A stretch of DNA of 64,000 nt from Arthrobacter cheniae (GCF_003602275.1 NZ_QZVT01000011.1:24767-88766); one strand, 5' to 3'. Shown: positions 19,600 through 28,142, counted from the stretch's first letter. The notes: generated by a model not told the origin, from the letters alone. Translations and numbers: made by a program.

Positions 19600-19881
19600 A
19601 TTGCGACTTCAGGGCGGCGATGATCTTCTGCTGTCCGTTCTCGAGGCATCCATGAGGGTGCCGGAACCGCCGATGGCAGTGCCGAACCCGTCGGACACGT
19701 CGGTGTAGGTCTGCGTCATCGTGGGACCCCAGGTGAAGTCGGGGTTCACATTGGCGGATGCCTCGGCGAGGACGTCGTAGATCTGCTGCCCGCCGTAGTA
19801 GTCGACGCCGCCCGCGAGGGCTTCGAGCTCGGTCGCGGACTTCGCAGCCGGGTACAGGTCACCGAGCTCATTGGCGAGCGC
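19600..19881 (-). pseudogene. C-terminal fragment of a sugar ABC transporter substrate-binding protein
   Basis: The minus-strand frame gives ANELGDLYPAAKSATELEAL, VDYYGGQQIYDVLAEASANV and TWGPTMTQTYTDVSDGFGTA, the characteristic C-terminal region of extracellular sugar-binding proteins. After GTLMDA the frame breaks by one base and resumes as LENGQQKIIAALKSQS, then loses similarity. The upstream two thirds of the gene are absent: similarity stops abruptly at about 19881, just outside the hairpin at 19889-19921. Confidence 0.75.
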
Positions 19882-19888
19882 AAGCAAC

Positions 19889-19921
19889 AGCGCCCCACCC
19901 TCTTCGTGAGGGTGGGGCGCT
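19889..19921. terminator. Strong hairpin at the end of the relic
   Basis: A 14-bp perfect stem AGCGCCCCACCCTC / GAGGGTGGGGCGCT with a TTCGT loop. On the plus strand it is followed by TTCGTCGTT, a weak T tract. It marks the exact edge of the substrate-binding-protein fragment and lies 72 bp before the intact membrane-protein gene. Confidence 0.6.
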
Positions 19922-19992
19922 TTCGTCGTTATCGGGATGCTCGCGGGACCTGCGTATGCTTGAGGGCGACGTCTGGGTCTCAAGGGGAAACG

Positions 19993-21702
19993 ATGAGCAT
20001 AACTGAACGCAGCTCTCTGTCACGTTCATCCGATGGATACCCGGCGATGGCGCCGGCGCGCCACTTGTCGCGCAAGGTGGGCGGCCAGTGGGCGGTTAGG
20101 CTTCCAACTCTCGCGGGACTCGCCTTCTGCGCGATCGTGCTGTGGTCACTCATCGTGAACCTGGTGGCACCACACTATGGTGCGTCGACGTACAACACCG
20201 GATGGGCCCTCGCTGCCAGCGCGGCAGTGCTCGCGATCATGGGGGGCGCCTTCTCGGCCGTGTCAAAGGTCGCGCCTCTGGCCACACGGAACCGGTGGCT
20301 GACCACACTGGCATGGGTGGCAGTTTGGTCCGTGCTTCTCGCCGTGCAGATGAGAGTCTCCTACGCGGTGCGGATCCCACCTGACTGGGATTCTTACGCC
20401 ATCTTCTGGGACGCCTCGGGGCTTGCCACCGGTGCTATAGAGCATGTCAGCCCGTACTTTCAGATCAACCCGAACAACCTACTCCTAACCCTGCTGCTGG
20501 CAAGCTACTTCGAGTACGTTCTCTCGCTCGGCTTCTCTGACCTCAGTATGGCCACAGCGTTCCTCAACGGGATCATCCTGTTCGCCGGCACGATCCTGAC
20601 CTACTATGCGACGCGGATGCTCGGCGGCAGGAAAGCAGCAGCCTTCTCTCTGATCCCATGCACCGCGCTCCTCGTGCTCTCTCCCTGGGCGACTACCTTC
20701 TACTCGGACACGACCAGCGTCCTGTTCACATCCCTGATCCTTTGCCTCCTAGTAAGGGCGCGGAGGACGAACAAAGCAACGGTCCGGATACTGTTGTGGG
20801 TCCTTGCCGGGTTCGCGGCCGCAGTCGGATACGGGATCAAACCCACCGTCATCATCTGCCTGGTCGCGGCTGCCATCACGGCGCTCTGCCTACTGCCCGC
20901 GAGGAAGAGCGCCGCGTCCCTCCTGCTAGGCATCATGATCGTCGGCGGAAGCTTTTATGGAGGGCACAAACTCATCGCTCACATGGAGCGGAACAACTCT
21001 GCGGTGAACTTCGACCTGCAGTCCAACCCGGTCGCCATGAACCCTGGGCACTTCCTCAAAGTCGGATCGCAGTCCACGCAAGGCCCGTACGGGCGTTTCT
21101 ACGGAGCCTACAACCAACGCGACTACCTCGACACAGTTAGGGTCAAAGGATCGGAAGCGAAACTCCGCGCCGGCCTCGCCGTCTACGCCGACCGGGTCTC
21201 CGACATGGGGCCACTCGGTTACACTGCGTTCCTCAACAACAAGCTCGCGTGGGTCATGGGCGACGGATCCTTCTTCACCTGGGGCGAAGGAAGAGTCACT
21301 TCGGACAACTTCATCTCCCAGCAGCCGAGCGATCAAGCCATCCAAGACCTCTTCGGGAACAAGCGCCCCAACCACCAGTGGATGATGTCGATCTGGCAGG
21401 GAACATGGTTCGTCGTACTCTCCCTTGTCGCTGCGCCGCTTCTCCTGCGCACCCGTAGTTTGATGCGGCCCGAAGTGTCAGCAATCCGCATTGCCCTGCT
21501 GGGACTCATCGTCTTTCTGATGCTGTTCGAGGCCAGGGCAAGGTTCCTGTATCTGTATGCCCCGTACTTCATCGTTCTGGCCTCACTGTCCTACCCTGTC
21601 CTGGTGGAGGTCGTAGGCAGGCGTTGCCGTGTCCGGTATGGGAGGAACACCGAGGCCGGGTCGGCACGGCATCCCGCCGGGCTGCCCCGGCTGACGCGTT
21701 GA
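19993..21702 (+). CDS. Polytopic membrane protein, GT-C glycosyltransferase-like
   Basis: 569 residues from ATG 19993 (AAGGGG upstream; TATGCT at 19955 as possible -10). At least ten hydrophobic helices. After the first block a periplasmic loop contains VRIPPDWDSYAIFWDASGLA, the acidic pair typical of polyprenol-phosphate-sugar-dependent GT-C enzymes (ArnT/PMT/mannosyltransferase style). A large soluble region (about residues 345-470, including YGRFYGAYNQRDYLDTVRVK) lies between TM blocks. The only large intact gene on the left half of the relic region. Likely envelope glycosylation; donor and acceptor unknown. Confidence 0.7.
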   Translation: MSITERSSLSRSSDGYPAMAPARHLSRKVGGQWAVRLPTLAGLAFCAIVLWSLIVNLVAPHYGASTYNTGWALAASAAVLAIMGGAFSAVSKVAPLATRNRWLTTLAWVAVWSVLLAVQMRVSYAVRIPPDWDSYAIFWDASGLATGAIEHVSPYFQINPNNLLLTLLLASYFEYVLSLGFSDLSMATAFLNGIILFAGTILTYYATRMLGGRKAAAFSLIPCTALLVLSPWATTFYSDTTSVLFTSLILCLLVRARRTNKATVRILLWVLAGFAAAVGYGIKPTVIICLVAAAITALCLLPARKSAASLLLGIMIVGGSFYGGHKLIAHMERNNSAVNFDLQSNPVAMNPGHFLKVGSQSTQGPYGRFYGAYNQRDYLDTVRVKGSEAKLRAGLAVYADRVSDMGPLGYTAFLNNKLAWVMGDGSFFTWGEGRVTSDNFISQQPSDQAIQDLFGNKRPNHQWMMSIWQGTWFVVLSLVAAPLLLRTRSLMRPEVSAIRIALLGLIVFLMLFEARARFLYLYAPYFIVLASLSYPVLVEVVGRRCRVRYGRNTEAGSARHPAGLPRLTR

Positions 21703-21712
21703 CAGTGTCAAC
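21698..21712. repeat. 15-bp perfect inverted repeat
   Basis: GTTGAC-AGT-GTCAAC overlaps the stop codon of the membrane-protein gene. It could be a regulator or recombinase site, or chance. Confidence 0.35.
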
Positions 21713-21835
21713 ATGCACGCAATCCGGGAATGTAACCGGGAGTGTCCGAGTTCACTACATCAAGCGCCTCAGCCCTCTGAGTTAGGTCGCAGAGTAAGCC
21801 GAGCAGAGTTTTCAAGTCCCTTAGGACCGTCCGTC

Positions 21836-22736
21836 CTAGTCGAGGAAATCCGCGGCGTTGCTATCGGCGTCGTTGGCGAGGTGGCCGTATGTGTCGACCG
21901 TGTTTTGGATCGTCTCATGGCCGAGCCTCGCCTGGATGACGGGCAGGGGCACGCCCTTGACGATGACCCAGCTGGCGCGTGTGTGTCGGAGGTCGTGCGG
22001 CGTGGGTGCCTGGTCAAGTCGAGGCGACGCGGCGGGGTCGGTGAGTTCGGCGATGGTCGGGCCCCGAACAAGCGGTGGAACTGGGTGTTGCGCAGCGCTC
22101 CCCCGCTGGCGTTGGTGAAGACCAGCTCGTCGTTGCGCAGCGGTGCCAGCTGCTGGTCGATCATTTCGGTGAGGGATAGCTGCATTGAGACCTGCCGCCG
22201 GCTTTTGGGGGCCATGGGTCCGCCGATCGCCCAGCCGCCGTCACTGAGCTTCCACGCCCTCGTGACGTGCACGGTGTACCGGCCGGAGGCGTCCTTGCGA
22301 ATGTCGCGCCGGCGCAGCGCCGGCGCCTCACTAAAGCGCAACCCTGTCGCGGCGAAGATCCGGACGAGGGTGGCGTACTGGGAGTCGATCGTCTCGGCAA
22401 TGTGCTCGACGTCCGCCTTCGTCAGGACCACGCCCTCGCGCGTCCTCACGCTCGAGCGGGGCGCGCGGATCCCCTTGGCCAAGTTCTCGGTGAGGTGGCG
22501 CTGGCGGACTGCAGTCTCGAGCGCGGCCGAGAGCAGCGCGTGAATGTTCTTCTGGTTTTGTCCGCGACGCCCATCCCCTCGAACCAAGTGAGCACCTGCC
22601 CGAGGGAGAGCTTGTCGACGGGGATGGAGCCGAGCGGGGCCTCGATGTGGTTCTCGTGCAGTCGGCGGTAGCGGGCGCGGGTCCGGGACTCGATGCCGGT
22701 GATTCCGTAGATGTGGTGGCGGACGACGTCGCGCAC
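21836..22736 (-). pseudogene. Tyrosine recombinase/phage integrase, broken in two places
   Basis: Three minus-strand frames together give one integrase. The 5' part (from GTG 22736) has RARYRRLHENHIEAPLGSIP and LSLGQVLTWFEGMGVADKT, a SAM-like core-binding domain. After a frameshift near 22560 come KNIHALLSAALETAVRQRHL and FAATGLRFSEAPALRRRDI with the first catalytic Arg. After a second shift near 22060 come PHDLRHTRASW and LGHETIQNTVDTYGHL with the His-x-x-Arg, His and nucleophile Tyr. All catalytic residues survive but in different frames, and the N-terminal arm-binding domain is missing. Confidence 0.85.
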
Positions 22737-22755
22737 TCAGGGCGAGGTTGAGCGC

Positions 22756-22950
22756 ATGACGGACCGCCGTCTGCGCCATATCGTGAACGTCACAAGCTTC
22801 CTGGTGGCGTTGCTCGCATCCCTGGGCTTCGCCGGACTCGGCCTGCGCATCAGCCCGTTCGCCCTGATGCCCTTCGTCCTCATTGGCGGCTACGTCGTGA
22901 ACTCCGTCCTCCCCCGGTTTAGCAGTCGAGACAAGTCACGCCGCCACTAG
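22756..22950 (+). CDS. Small membrane protein, hypothetical
   Basis: 64 residues. Two hydrophobic segments (VTSFLVALLASLGFAGLGLR and FALMPFVLIGGYVV) between basic ends. Possible GGCGAGG ribosome binding site. It begins just outside the truncated end of the integrase relic. No family recognised; could be a short real gene or a chance frame. Confidence 0.4.
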   Translation: MTDRRLRHIVNVTSFLVALLASLGFAGLGLRISPFALMPFVLIGGYVVNSVLPRFSSRDKSRRH

Positions 22951-23189
22951 GACTGCATCCACTCTGTCTTGAATGACGGGTGGCCCCGACATGGAGCCTC
23001 GATGAGCTCGAGCATCGTCCACATGTAGTCCTGGTCTCCCGCGACGGCGACCTCGTGTTCTCCGTCCCAGCCGTGACGGTCACGGAAAACCGGGCAGGGG
23101 TCCTTCCGCCGCGCTGGTCCGTGCGGCTGCCATCCTCTGAGGGGCAAACCGGCGTGGCGGGACTCCCGTCCACCGCGCACACTGGGTCC

Positions 23190-24101
23190 ATGGCGCACCG
23201 GCGAGCCGCACTCATCTTGGGACTGGTGCTGGCGTGTGCTGCTCTCGTTCTCGTCGTGCTGTACCCGCTGGCCTTTGCGACGCCATTCTTCTCCCGGGAC
23301 CGGCCCGCGGCCAGCGCCGGCGGCCCGGTGCCGCCGGTCGCCGAGCCACCGATCGTACGCCTGGCGATTGCCGGCGACACCGGGACCGGAGACGCCGCCG
23401 AATACGCTACGGCCGATCGCATGCGCGCTGAGAGCCGGGAGGATCCCTACGATGCGCTGATCCTGCTCGGTGACCTGATCTACGAGGACGGAGAGGCCGA
23501 GCTGACCGAGCGCTTCGTCTCCGAGCCGTTCGCCCCGATCATCGACCGCGGTGCCGAACTGCTGCCGGTGCTGGGAAACCATGACTACGACAGCGGTGAA
23601 CAACGACAGATCCTCGAACACCTCGGCCGCCAGAGCCCCTGGTACACGGAACAGGTGGGTCCGGTACGGGTACTCGTGATGGATTCCGTACGTGTGGAGG
23701 ACGAGGAACAGACGAGATGGCTGCGAACGGCACTGGCGGAACCGCAACCACCGGGGGCCTGGACAGTGGTCGCGATGCACCACCCGGCGTACTCCGCCGG
23801 CCATCACGGCTCCGACCAGGCGGTTCGCGACGCGTGGAGTCCCCTGTTCGCGGCAGCGGGCGTTCCGCTCGTGCTGGCCGGGCATGACCACGACTACCAG
23901 CGCTCGACTCCGCAGGACGGCGTGACCTATGTCGTTTCGGGAGCGGGTGCGAAACTGCGTTCGACCGGTCGCCGGGACTTCACCGCGGTGAGCAGTTCGA
24001 CGCTGCACTACGTCGATCTGCTGGTCTACGAGGACCGCCTCGTCGGCAGGGCGATCGACCCGTCGGGCCGGCTCGTCGACAGCTTCACCATCGGCCGATG
24101 A
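23190..24101 (+). CDS. Membrane-anchored calcineurin-like phosphoesterase
   Basis: 303 residues from ATG 23190. One N-terminal signal anchor (LILGLVLACAALVLVVLYPL), then a metallophosphatase domain with all dinuclear-metal motifs: AGDTGTGD (motif 1, D-x-x variant), LGDLIYEDGE (GDxxY as in purple acid phosphatases), LGNHDY (GNHD), MHHPAYSAGHHG and AGHDHDYQR. This PAP/alkaline phosphatase-like set suggests an extracytoplasmic phosphoesterase. It looks intact despite lying between two broken integrases. Confidence 0.83.
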   Translation: MAHRRAALILGLVLACAALVLVVLYPLAFATPFFSRDRPAASAGGPVPPVAEPPIVRLAIAGDTGTGDAAEYATADRMRAESREDPYDALILLGDLIYEDGEAELTERFVSEPFAPIIDRGAELLPVLGNHDYDSGEQRQILEHLGRQSPWYTEQVGPVRVLVMDSVRVEDEEQTRWLRTALAEPQPPGAWTVVAMHHPAYSAGHHGSDQAVRDAWSPLFAAAGVPLVLAGHDHDYQRSTPQDGVTYVVSGAGAKLRSTGRRDFTAVSSSTLHYVDLLVYEDRLVGRAIDPSGRLVDSFTIGR

Positions 24102-24190
24102 GTACACGCCGCAGAGTCTAACCGTACGGGCAGGGTCAGATGCCACCGCCAGTCCGCACACATGGGTGGAAACCCCAACCAGGAGGAACC

Positions 24191-24283
24191 ATGACTACAT
24201 CCATGCCCTGCACCGAGATCGGCGAAACCTTGCGCGTTCGACCGTCCCTTCCGGGAGAAGATGGGAATATCGATCGAGAGTAG
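24191..24283 (+). pseudogene. Truncated 5' end of an unidentified gene
   Basis: A very strong AGGAGGAACC precedes ATG 24191, opening a 30-codon frame (MTTSMPCTEIGETL...) that ends at TAG 24281-24283 inside the reverse-complement of the integrase C-terminus. The ribosome site is too good for a random frame. The simplest reading is a gene whose body was replaced at this junction. Confidence 0.4.
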
Positions 24284-25239
24284 TTGTGATCGACTCATGG
24301 CCCAGATGGATCTGAAGCTTATAGATGTCTAAACCTGCTTGCAGAAGCCAAGACGCATTCAAGTGGCGCAGGTCGTGGATTCGCGGCTGCTTGGTGAGAC
24401 CGCTTAGTCGTGCGGCTTTCACAGCCCGATTCCAAACCTCCCACGCCCGCCTGTGGTCGATCGGACCGCCGCTAGCGCTGGCGAAAAGGTGACGCCCTGT
24501 TTGTGCGGATTCTAATAGCAGTTGTGAGAAGCCCTGGGCGATACCAGTTTCGAGGTGGATAGCCCTCTTCGACTTGGACGTCTTCGGCGGTCCCATGACG
24601 GGCCGGTTCTGTTCGTCTCGGGTCCAAGCGCACGTGATTGCGATCAACGTGTGCCCCTCCGAAGAGACTGAGAAGTCTCGAGCGTAGAGGGCAGCGGCTT
24701 CACCGAATCTCGTTCCCGTTGCCGCTAAGAAAACGAACAGGGGTAGGTAATCTTCGATGTGGCACTGCAGTAGCCTCCACTCCAACTATGTGAGGAAGGA
24801 AACGGGCTCTTCGGTTCTTCTGTCTCGGGGCACAGCGACGCCCTGGCATGGATTATTGGGCCTCTTTTTCTCCCGAACAGCGGACTTGAACATCGCGATA
24901 GTCGACACCAGTAGCAGCAACGCTACTCAAAATGGGATCTATGTGCCTGCGAAGTATGCCCTTGTACCGCCGCACAGTGTAGCCGTTTGCCCGGGTTCGC
25001 ATTTCGATGTGGTCACTTACCATGTCGCTCACGATATAAACCGACTGGTAGTGCTTTCGCACATTCTCCAAGGCCCGCTCTGTGTCATGGTCATGGGCCT
25101 CCAAAACCAAGAGCATCCGCCGTGCATCGTGCTCGTCGGCGAACCGGTGAGACTTCCGCTCATGGGTTCGCTTGTCCGCCCATCGCAGTATGTAAGCCGT
25201 CTGGCCGTTCTTGCGGGGCCTCTCCTCTAGGTTCGCCAT
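24195..25239 (-). pseudogene. tRNA-adjacent tyrosine integrase with internal deletion
   Basis: The N-terminal part (ATG 25239 to about 24880) gives MANLEERPRKNGQTAYILRW, an arm-binding domain, and SDHIEMRTRANGYTVRRYKG, the start of the core-binding domain. Similarity resumes only at about 24790 with LPLFVFLAATGTRFGEAAAL, and continues to RIHDLRHLNASW and LGHESITTTLDRYSHLLPEG with catalytic Arg, His-x-x-Arg, His and Tyr. Roughly 90 residues are missing between, and the frames differ. It lies 120 bp from the 3' end of tRNA-Leu, the classic position of a tRNA-targeted integrase. Confidence 0.85.
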
Positions 25240-25326
25240 GCAAAGAACTATGCGGGTCGAGCTCCCACGAGTGACGAGTTTCGGCACACGCGTGGTCGGC
25301 ATGGCGCTCCACGTGGTCGAGGGCAC

Positions 25327-25353
25327 AAAAAAACCCCGGCGAACCGGGGTTTT
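25327..25353 (-). terminator. Rho-independent terminator of tRNA-Leu
   Basis: The stem AAACCCCGG / CCGGGGTTT with a CGAA-type loop is followed on the minus strand by seven T residues. It starts 6 nt after the tRNA 3' end. Confidence 0.85.
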
Positions 25354-25358
25354 CTTTG

Positions 25359-25441
25359 TGCGCGGAGGGGGACTTGAACCCCCACCCTCAGAAGAGGACT
25401 AGCACCTCAAGCTAGCGCGTCTGCCATTCCGCCACCCGCGC
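25359..25441 (-). tRNA. tRNA-Leu (GAG anticodon)
   Basis: 83 nt without an encoded CCA. The acceptor stem GCGCGGG pairs with CTCCGCGC (last pair G-U), the discriminator is A, the D-arm is GGCGGAATGGCAGACGCGC, the anticodon stem CTAGC/GCTAG encloses loop TTGAGGT with GAG, a class II variable arm (CCTCTTCTGAGG) follows, and the T-arm is GGGGGTTCAAGTCCCCC. The long variable arm and A discriminator identify a leucine tRNA reading CUC/CUU. The right edge of the decayed island region. Confidence 0.95.
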
Positions 25442-25706
25442 GGGTGGTTTTTTCGCGGTCGAAACCGGCGAAAGCAACGAGAAAGACTCTAACACGACTT
25501 CGCCCCAGGAGTTGAATCGGGGGCTCCCCCCAGCCATGGACCCGATGCACGTCGTACGGCCGTCGATCGAGGACCTGCAACGCTGTACACCCGCGGTCGG
25601 GGGGCGGCAACGGCTTCGGGATCGTGCGCAGGATCACTCCGAGTGCGTATGCTGTCCTCACCACTGGCCTGAGCCTGTGGTGCCCGTGGCGGCCCGAGTG
25701 CATGGA

Positions 25707-25991
25707 ATGGATGACGTGAACGAGACGAGTCCCGACCAGGAGCAGTTCGCCCTGACCTATGACGCGATGCAGCGCGCCAACATCTCCACGGGTGAGCTGT
25801 GGCTCCACTACTTCAGCATGGGCGGAGGCGTCGACGAGTACGAGGTAAATGCATACCTCCACGGCCTCATCGACCTACCCGACCACGAACGGGACTGCAT
25901 CTCCCAGGCCGTCAATGAACTCTTCGACGACCTGTGCCGGCAACGAGGTGCTCCCTATAGTTCGGGACGCGCTCGCAACTGCGGCAACTGA
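25707..25991 (+). CDS. Conserved hypothetical protein, helical
   Basis: 94 residues from ATG 25707; GTG 25716 (VNETSPDQEQ) is equally possible. No cysteines beyond two, no membrane segment. DAMQRANISTGELWLHYFSM and EVNAYLHGLIDLPDHERDCI are helical and look like a short ANTAR/RsbU-like helical bundle, but I do not recognise a named family; I recall similar hypothetical proteins in Micrococcaceae. The preceding 265 bp after tRNA-Leu hold no other gene. Confidence 0.6.
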   Translation: MDDVNETSPDQEQFALTYDAMQRANISTGELWLHYFSMGGGVDEYEVNAYLHGLIDLPDHERDCISQAVNELFDDLCRQRGAPYSSGRARNCGN

Positions 25992-25995
25992 CTGA

Positions 25996-26754
25996 TCAGG
26001 CTCCAGTACCACTACTTCCGGCGCTTCCGGCGATCAGCGCTATCGGTCCGAGGGCAAGGACCAGCGCGGCACCGATGACCAGTGCGAACAGGCCGAGCCA
26101 CAGCGGCGACGGCACGCCAGTGGTCCCCCGCAAGAGGTAGGCGTCCGACGACGAGAGATCCCGTCGTCGTGCATGCACGCGCATCACCTTCACCCAGTCG
26201 CGGCAGGAACCGACCAGCAGCGCGATTCCGAGGACCAGGCAGGCATAGCCCGCGGAGGCCCCGCCCCCGAACCAGACGAGCGCCAGCGCTACTGCCGCAC
26301 TGCCGCCCAGGATGAGAACCCCCTGGCCGTTCCTGATCAGGACGAGCGCAGCGACCAGCACCAGCGCCCCGGCCGACAGCGCGGCACCGGCCCAGCCGTG
26401 GGCGGCACTCCAGACGAGCGCGGCGCCGACCATGGCGGGTACCGGATAGCCCCAGAAGGTGGTGAAGGCGGCGCGCCAGCCGCGGCGTCCCATGCTCGTG
26501 GTCGTGCCGGAGTGGTCGAGGCGAAGGGTGATTCCGGTGACTCGCTGCAGTGTCAGCAGCGCGGCCGTCGCGTGCCCTAGCTCATGCACCACGGTGACGA
26601 AGAGGCCGAAGTAGCGCCATGACCGCCGAGGCAGCGACAGGACTGCGGCCGCGAGCACGATGGCGATGATCGCGGCGAGGCCGAGCTCGGGCGGAGCCGC
26701 CTGGGTGAAGCCGTCGGTGATGCGTTCCCACAGAAGCACGGGGGCAGGCCCCAC
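25996..26754 (-). CDS. M50B-type membrane metalloprotease family protein
   Basis: About 252 residues if started at GTG 26754 (GTG 26739 is an alternative). A HELGH zinc motif sits in VTVVHELGHATAALLTLQRV, followed by RLDHSGTTTSMGRRGWRAAF and four to five further hydrophobic helices. The classic LDG motif of site-2 proteases is not evident, as in the M50B branch, where function is unclear. The start overlaps nothing but lies 23 nt after the kynU stop, so the two are probably co-transcribed. Confidence 0.75.
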   Translation of the reverse strand: MGPAPVLLWERITDGFTQAAPPELGLAAIIAIVLAAAVLSLPRRSWRYFGLFVTVVHELGHATAALLTLQRVTGITLRLDHSGTTTSMGRRGWRAAFTTFWGYPVPAMVGAALVWSAAHGWAGAALSAGALVLVAALVLIRNGQGVLILGGSAAVALALVWFGGGASAGYACLVLGIALLVGSCRDWVKVMRVHARRRDLSSSDAYLLRGTTGVPSPLWLGLFALVIGAALVLALGPIALIAGSAGSSGTGA

Positions 26755-26776
26755 GAGGGAATCGCCTGCCGGTCCG

Positions 26777-28027
26777 CTATTCAACGGCAGCCGCGCCGGT
26801 AGAGCTCTCCAGGCGCCCGGCGATCGCCTCGATCGCCACTGCGACCTCACGGAACGAGGTCGACAGGGGCGACAGCCCGAGCCGGATGCCGTCAGGGTTG
26901 CGGTAGTCGGGGATGATCCCGTCCTCCCAGAGCCCGGGCACCATCGTGGCGAAGGCCGGATGGTCGATCGTGATGTGGCCGCCGCGTTCCGACGCTGCCC
27001 GGGGTGAGGCGAGGACCACCCCGTGCTTGGTGAGCAGCTCCTCGACCGCCTCGATGGCGAAGGCCGTCAGGAGTTCGGACTTCCTCCGGACCGCGGGCAT
27101 GCCGACCTGCTCGAGGAGGTTCAGCATGTCGCGCATGGCGAGCATGCCGAGGATGGGAGGTGTACCGGAGACGAGCTTCCGGATGCCGTCGGCCGGCTGG
27201 TACGCGGCACCCATCGCGAAGGGATCGGCGCTGCCCAGCCACCCGGGAATCGGTTGGTCGAGTGTCGGCAGGTGCCGTTGCGCCACGTAGGCCCATGCCG
27301 GAGCGCCCGGTCCTCCGTTGAGGTACTTGTAGCTGCAGCCGGCCGCGAAGTCGACATCCCACGCATCCAGTTCGGCGGGCACGGATCCGACGGAGTGGCT
27401 GAGGTCCCAGAGGACGAGGGCCCCGGCGTCGTGGGCGATCTTCGTGATGCCCGGCACATCGGCGATATGCCCGGACCGGTACGCCACGTGGCTGAGCAGG
27501 ACCAGCGCAGTCTGCGGCCCGACGGCCGCGGCGACATCCCGGGCTGTCGCCCCGCCGTCGTACGCGACGTCGATCCACCGCACGGTGAGGTTCCGCTCGC
27601 GGGCGATACCCTCCACGATAAAGCGGTCGGTGGGAAAGTTGTCGCGGTCGATGACGATCTCGCTGCGTTCCGGGCGGGCGGCCACCGCGGCCCGAGCGAG
27701 CTTGTACAGCAGGACACTCGTCGAGTCCGCGACAATGCATTGCCCGGCGGCCGCGCCGAGGGTCACCCGGCCCAGCTGGTCGCCGATCTGCTGGGGCACC
27801 CCCAGCCAGCCTTCGTCCCATCCCCGGATGAGGCGCCCGGCCCACTGCTGCCTGATGAACGAGGTGAGGTTGTCCACCGTCACCGCCAGCGGACGTCCCA
27901 GCGAGTTGCCGTCGAGATAGGCCCGTACGGCGTCGTTCTGACTACCGATGAAGAGATCGCGGTGGTGTGCGAGGGGGTCGGCGGCGTCGAGCTCGGCCGC
28001 CCGGTCAGCGATGGTGATGCCGGTCAT
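26777..28027 (-). CDS. kynU: Kynureninase
   Basis: 416 residues. PLP enzyme splitting L-kynurenine into anthranilate and alanine (tryptophan catabolism). Diagnostic sequence is present: YLDGNSLGRPL at the N-terminus, LLSHVAYRSGHIADV, LWDLSHSVGSVP, then AAGCSYKYLNGGPGAPAW, in which Lys binds PLP, and GWLGSADPFAM. No tryptophan 2,3-dioxygenase or kynurenine formamidase genes are nearby, so the pathway partners must lie elsewhere. A TAGACT box ends 6 nt before the ATG, so the transcript is probably leaderless. Confidence 0.94.
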   Translation of the reverse strand: MTGITIADRAAELDAADPLAHHRDLFIGSQNDAVRAYLDGNSLGRPLAVTVDNLTSFIRQQWAGRLIRGWDEGWLGVPQQIGDQLGRVTLGAAAGQCIVADSTSVLLYKLARAAVAARPERSEIVIDRDNFPTDRFIVEGIARERNLTVRWIDVAYDGGATARDVAAAVGPQTALVLLSHVAYRSGHIADVPGITKIAHDAGALVLWDLSHSVGSVPAELDAWDVDFAAGCSYKYLNGGPGAPAWAYVAQRHLPTLDQPIPGWLGSADPFAMGAAYQPADGIRKLVSGTPPILGMLAMRDMLNLLEQVGMPAVRRKSELLTAFAIEAVEELLTKHGVVLASPRAASERGGHITIDHPAFATMVPGLWEDGIIPDYRNPDGIRLGLSPLSTSFREVAVAIEAIAGRLESSTGAAAVE

Positions 28028-28082
28028 GGTTCCAGTCTAGGGTGGCGAATACGGAGTCTTCGCAGGGTCGACGGAAGGCGTC

Positions 28083-28110
28083 AGGGCGGCTCCCCGAGGG
28101 GAACCGCCCT
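28083..28110. terminator. Hairpin terminator of the protease gene
   Basis: AGGGCGG / CCGCCCT outer stem with an inner CCCC/GGGG pair around GAG, no long T tract. Located 33 bp past the protease stop on the minus strand. Confidence 0.55.
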
Positions 28111-28142
28111 GCTCATGCCGGTGTTGCTCTGGTGGCGCTGGG

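Noticed and set aside
21811..21820. TTCAAGTCCC beside the first integrase relic, identical to the T-loop of tRNA-Leu
   Set aside because: The copy is in the opposite orientation to the tRNA (25378-25369). attL and attR of one element must be direct repeats, and ten bases can match by chance.
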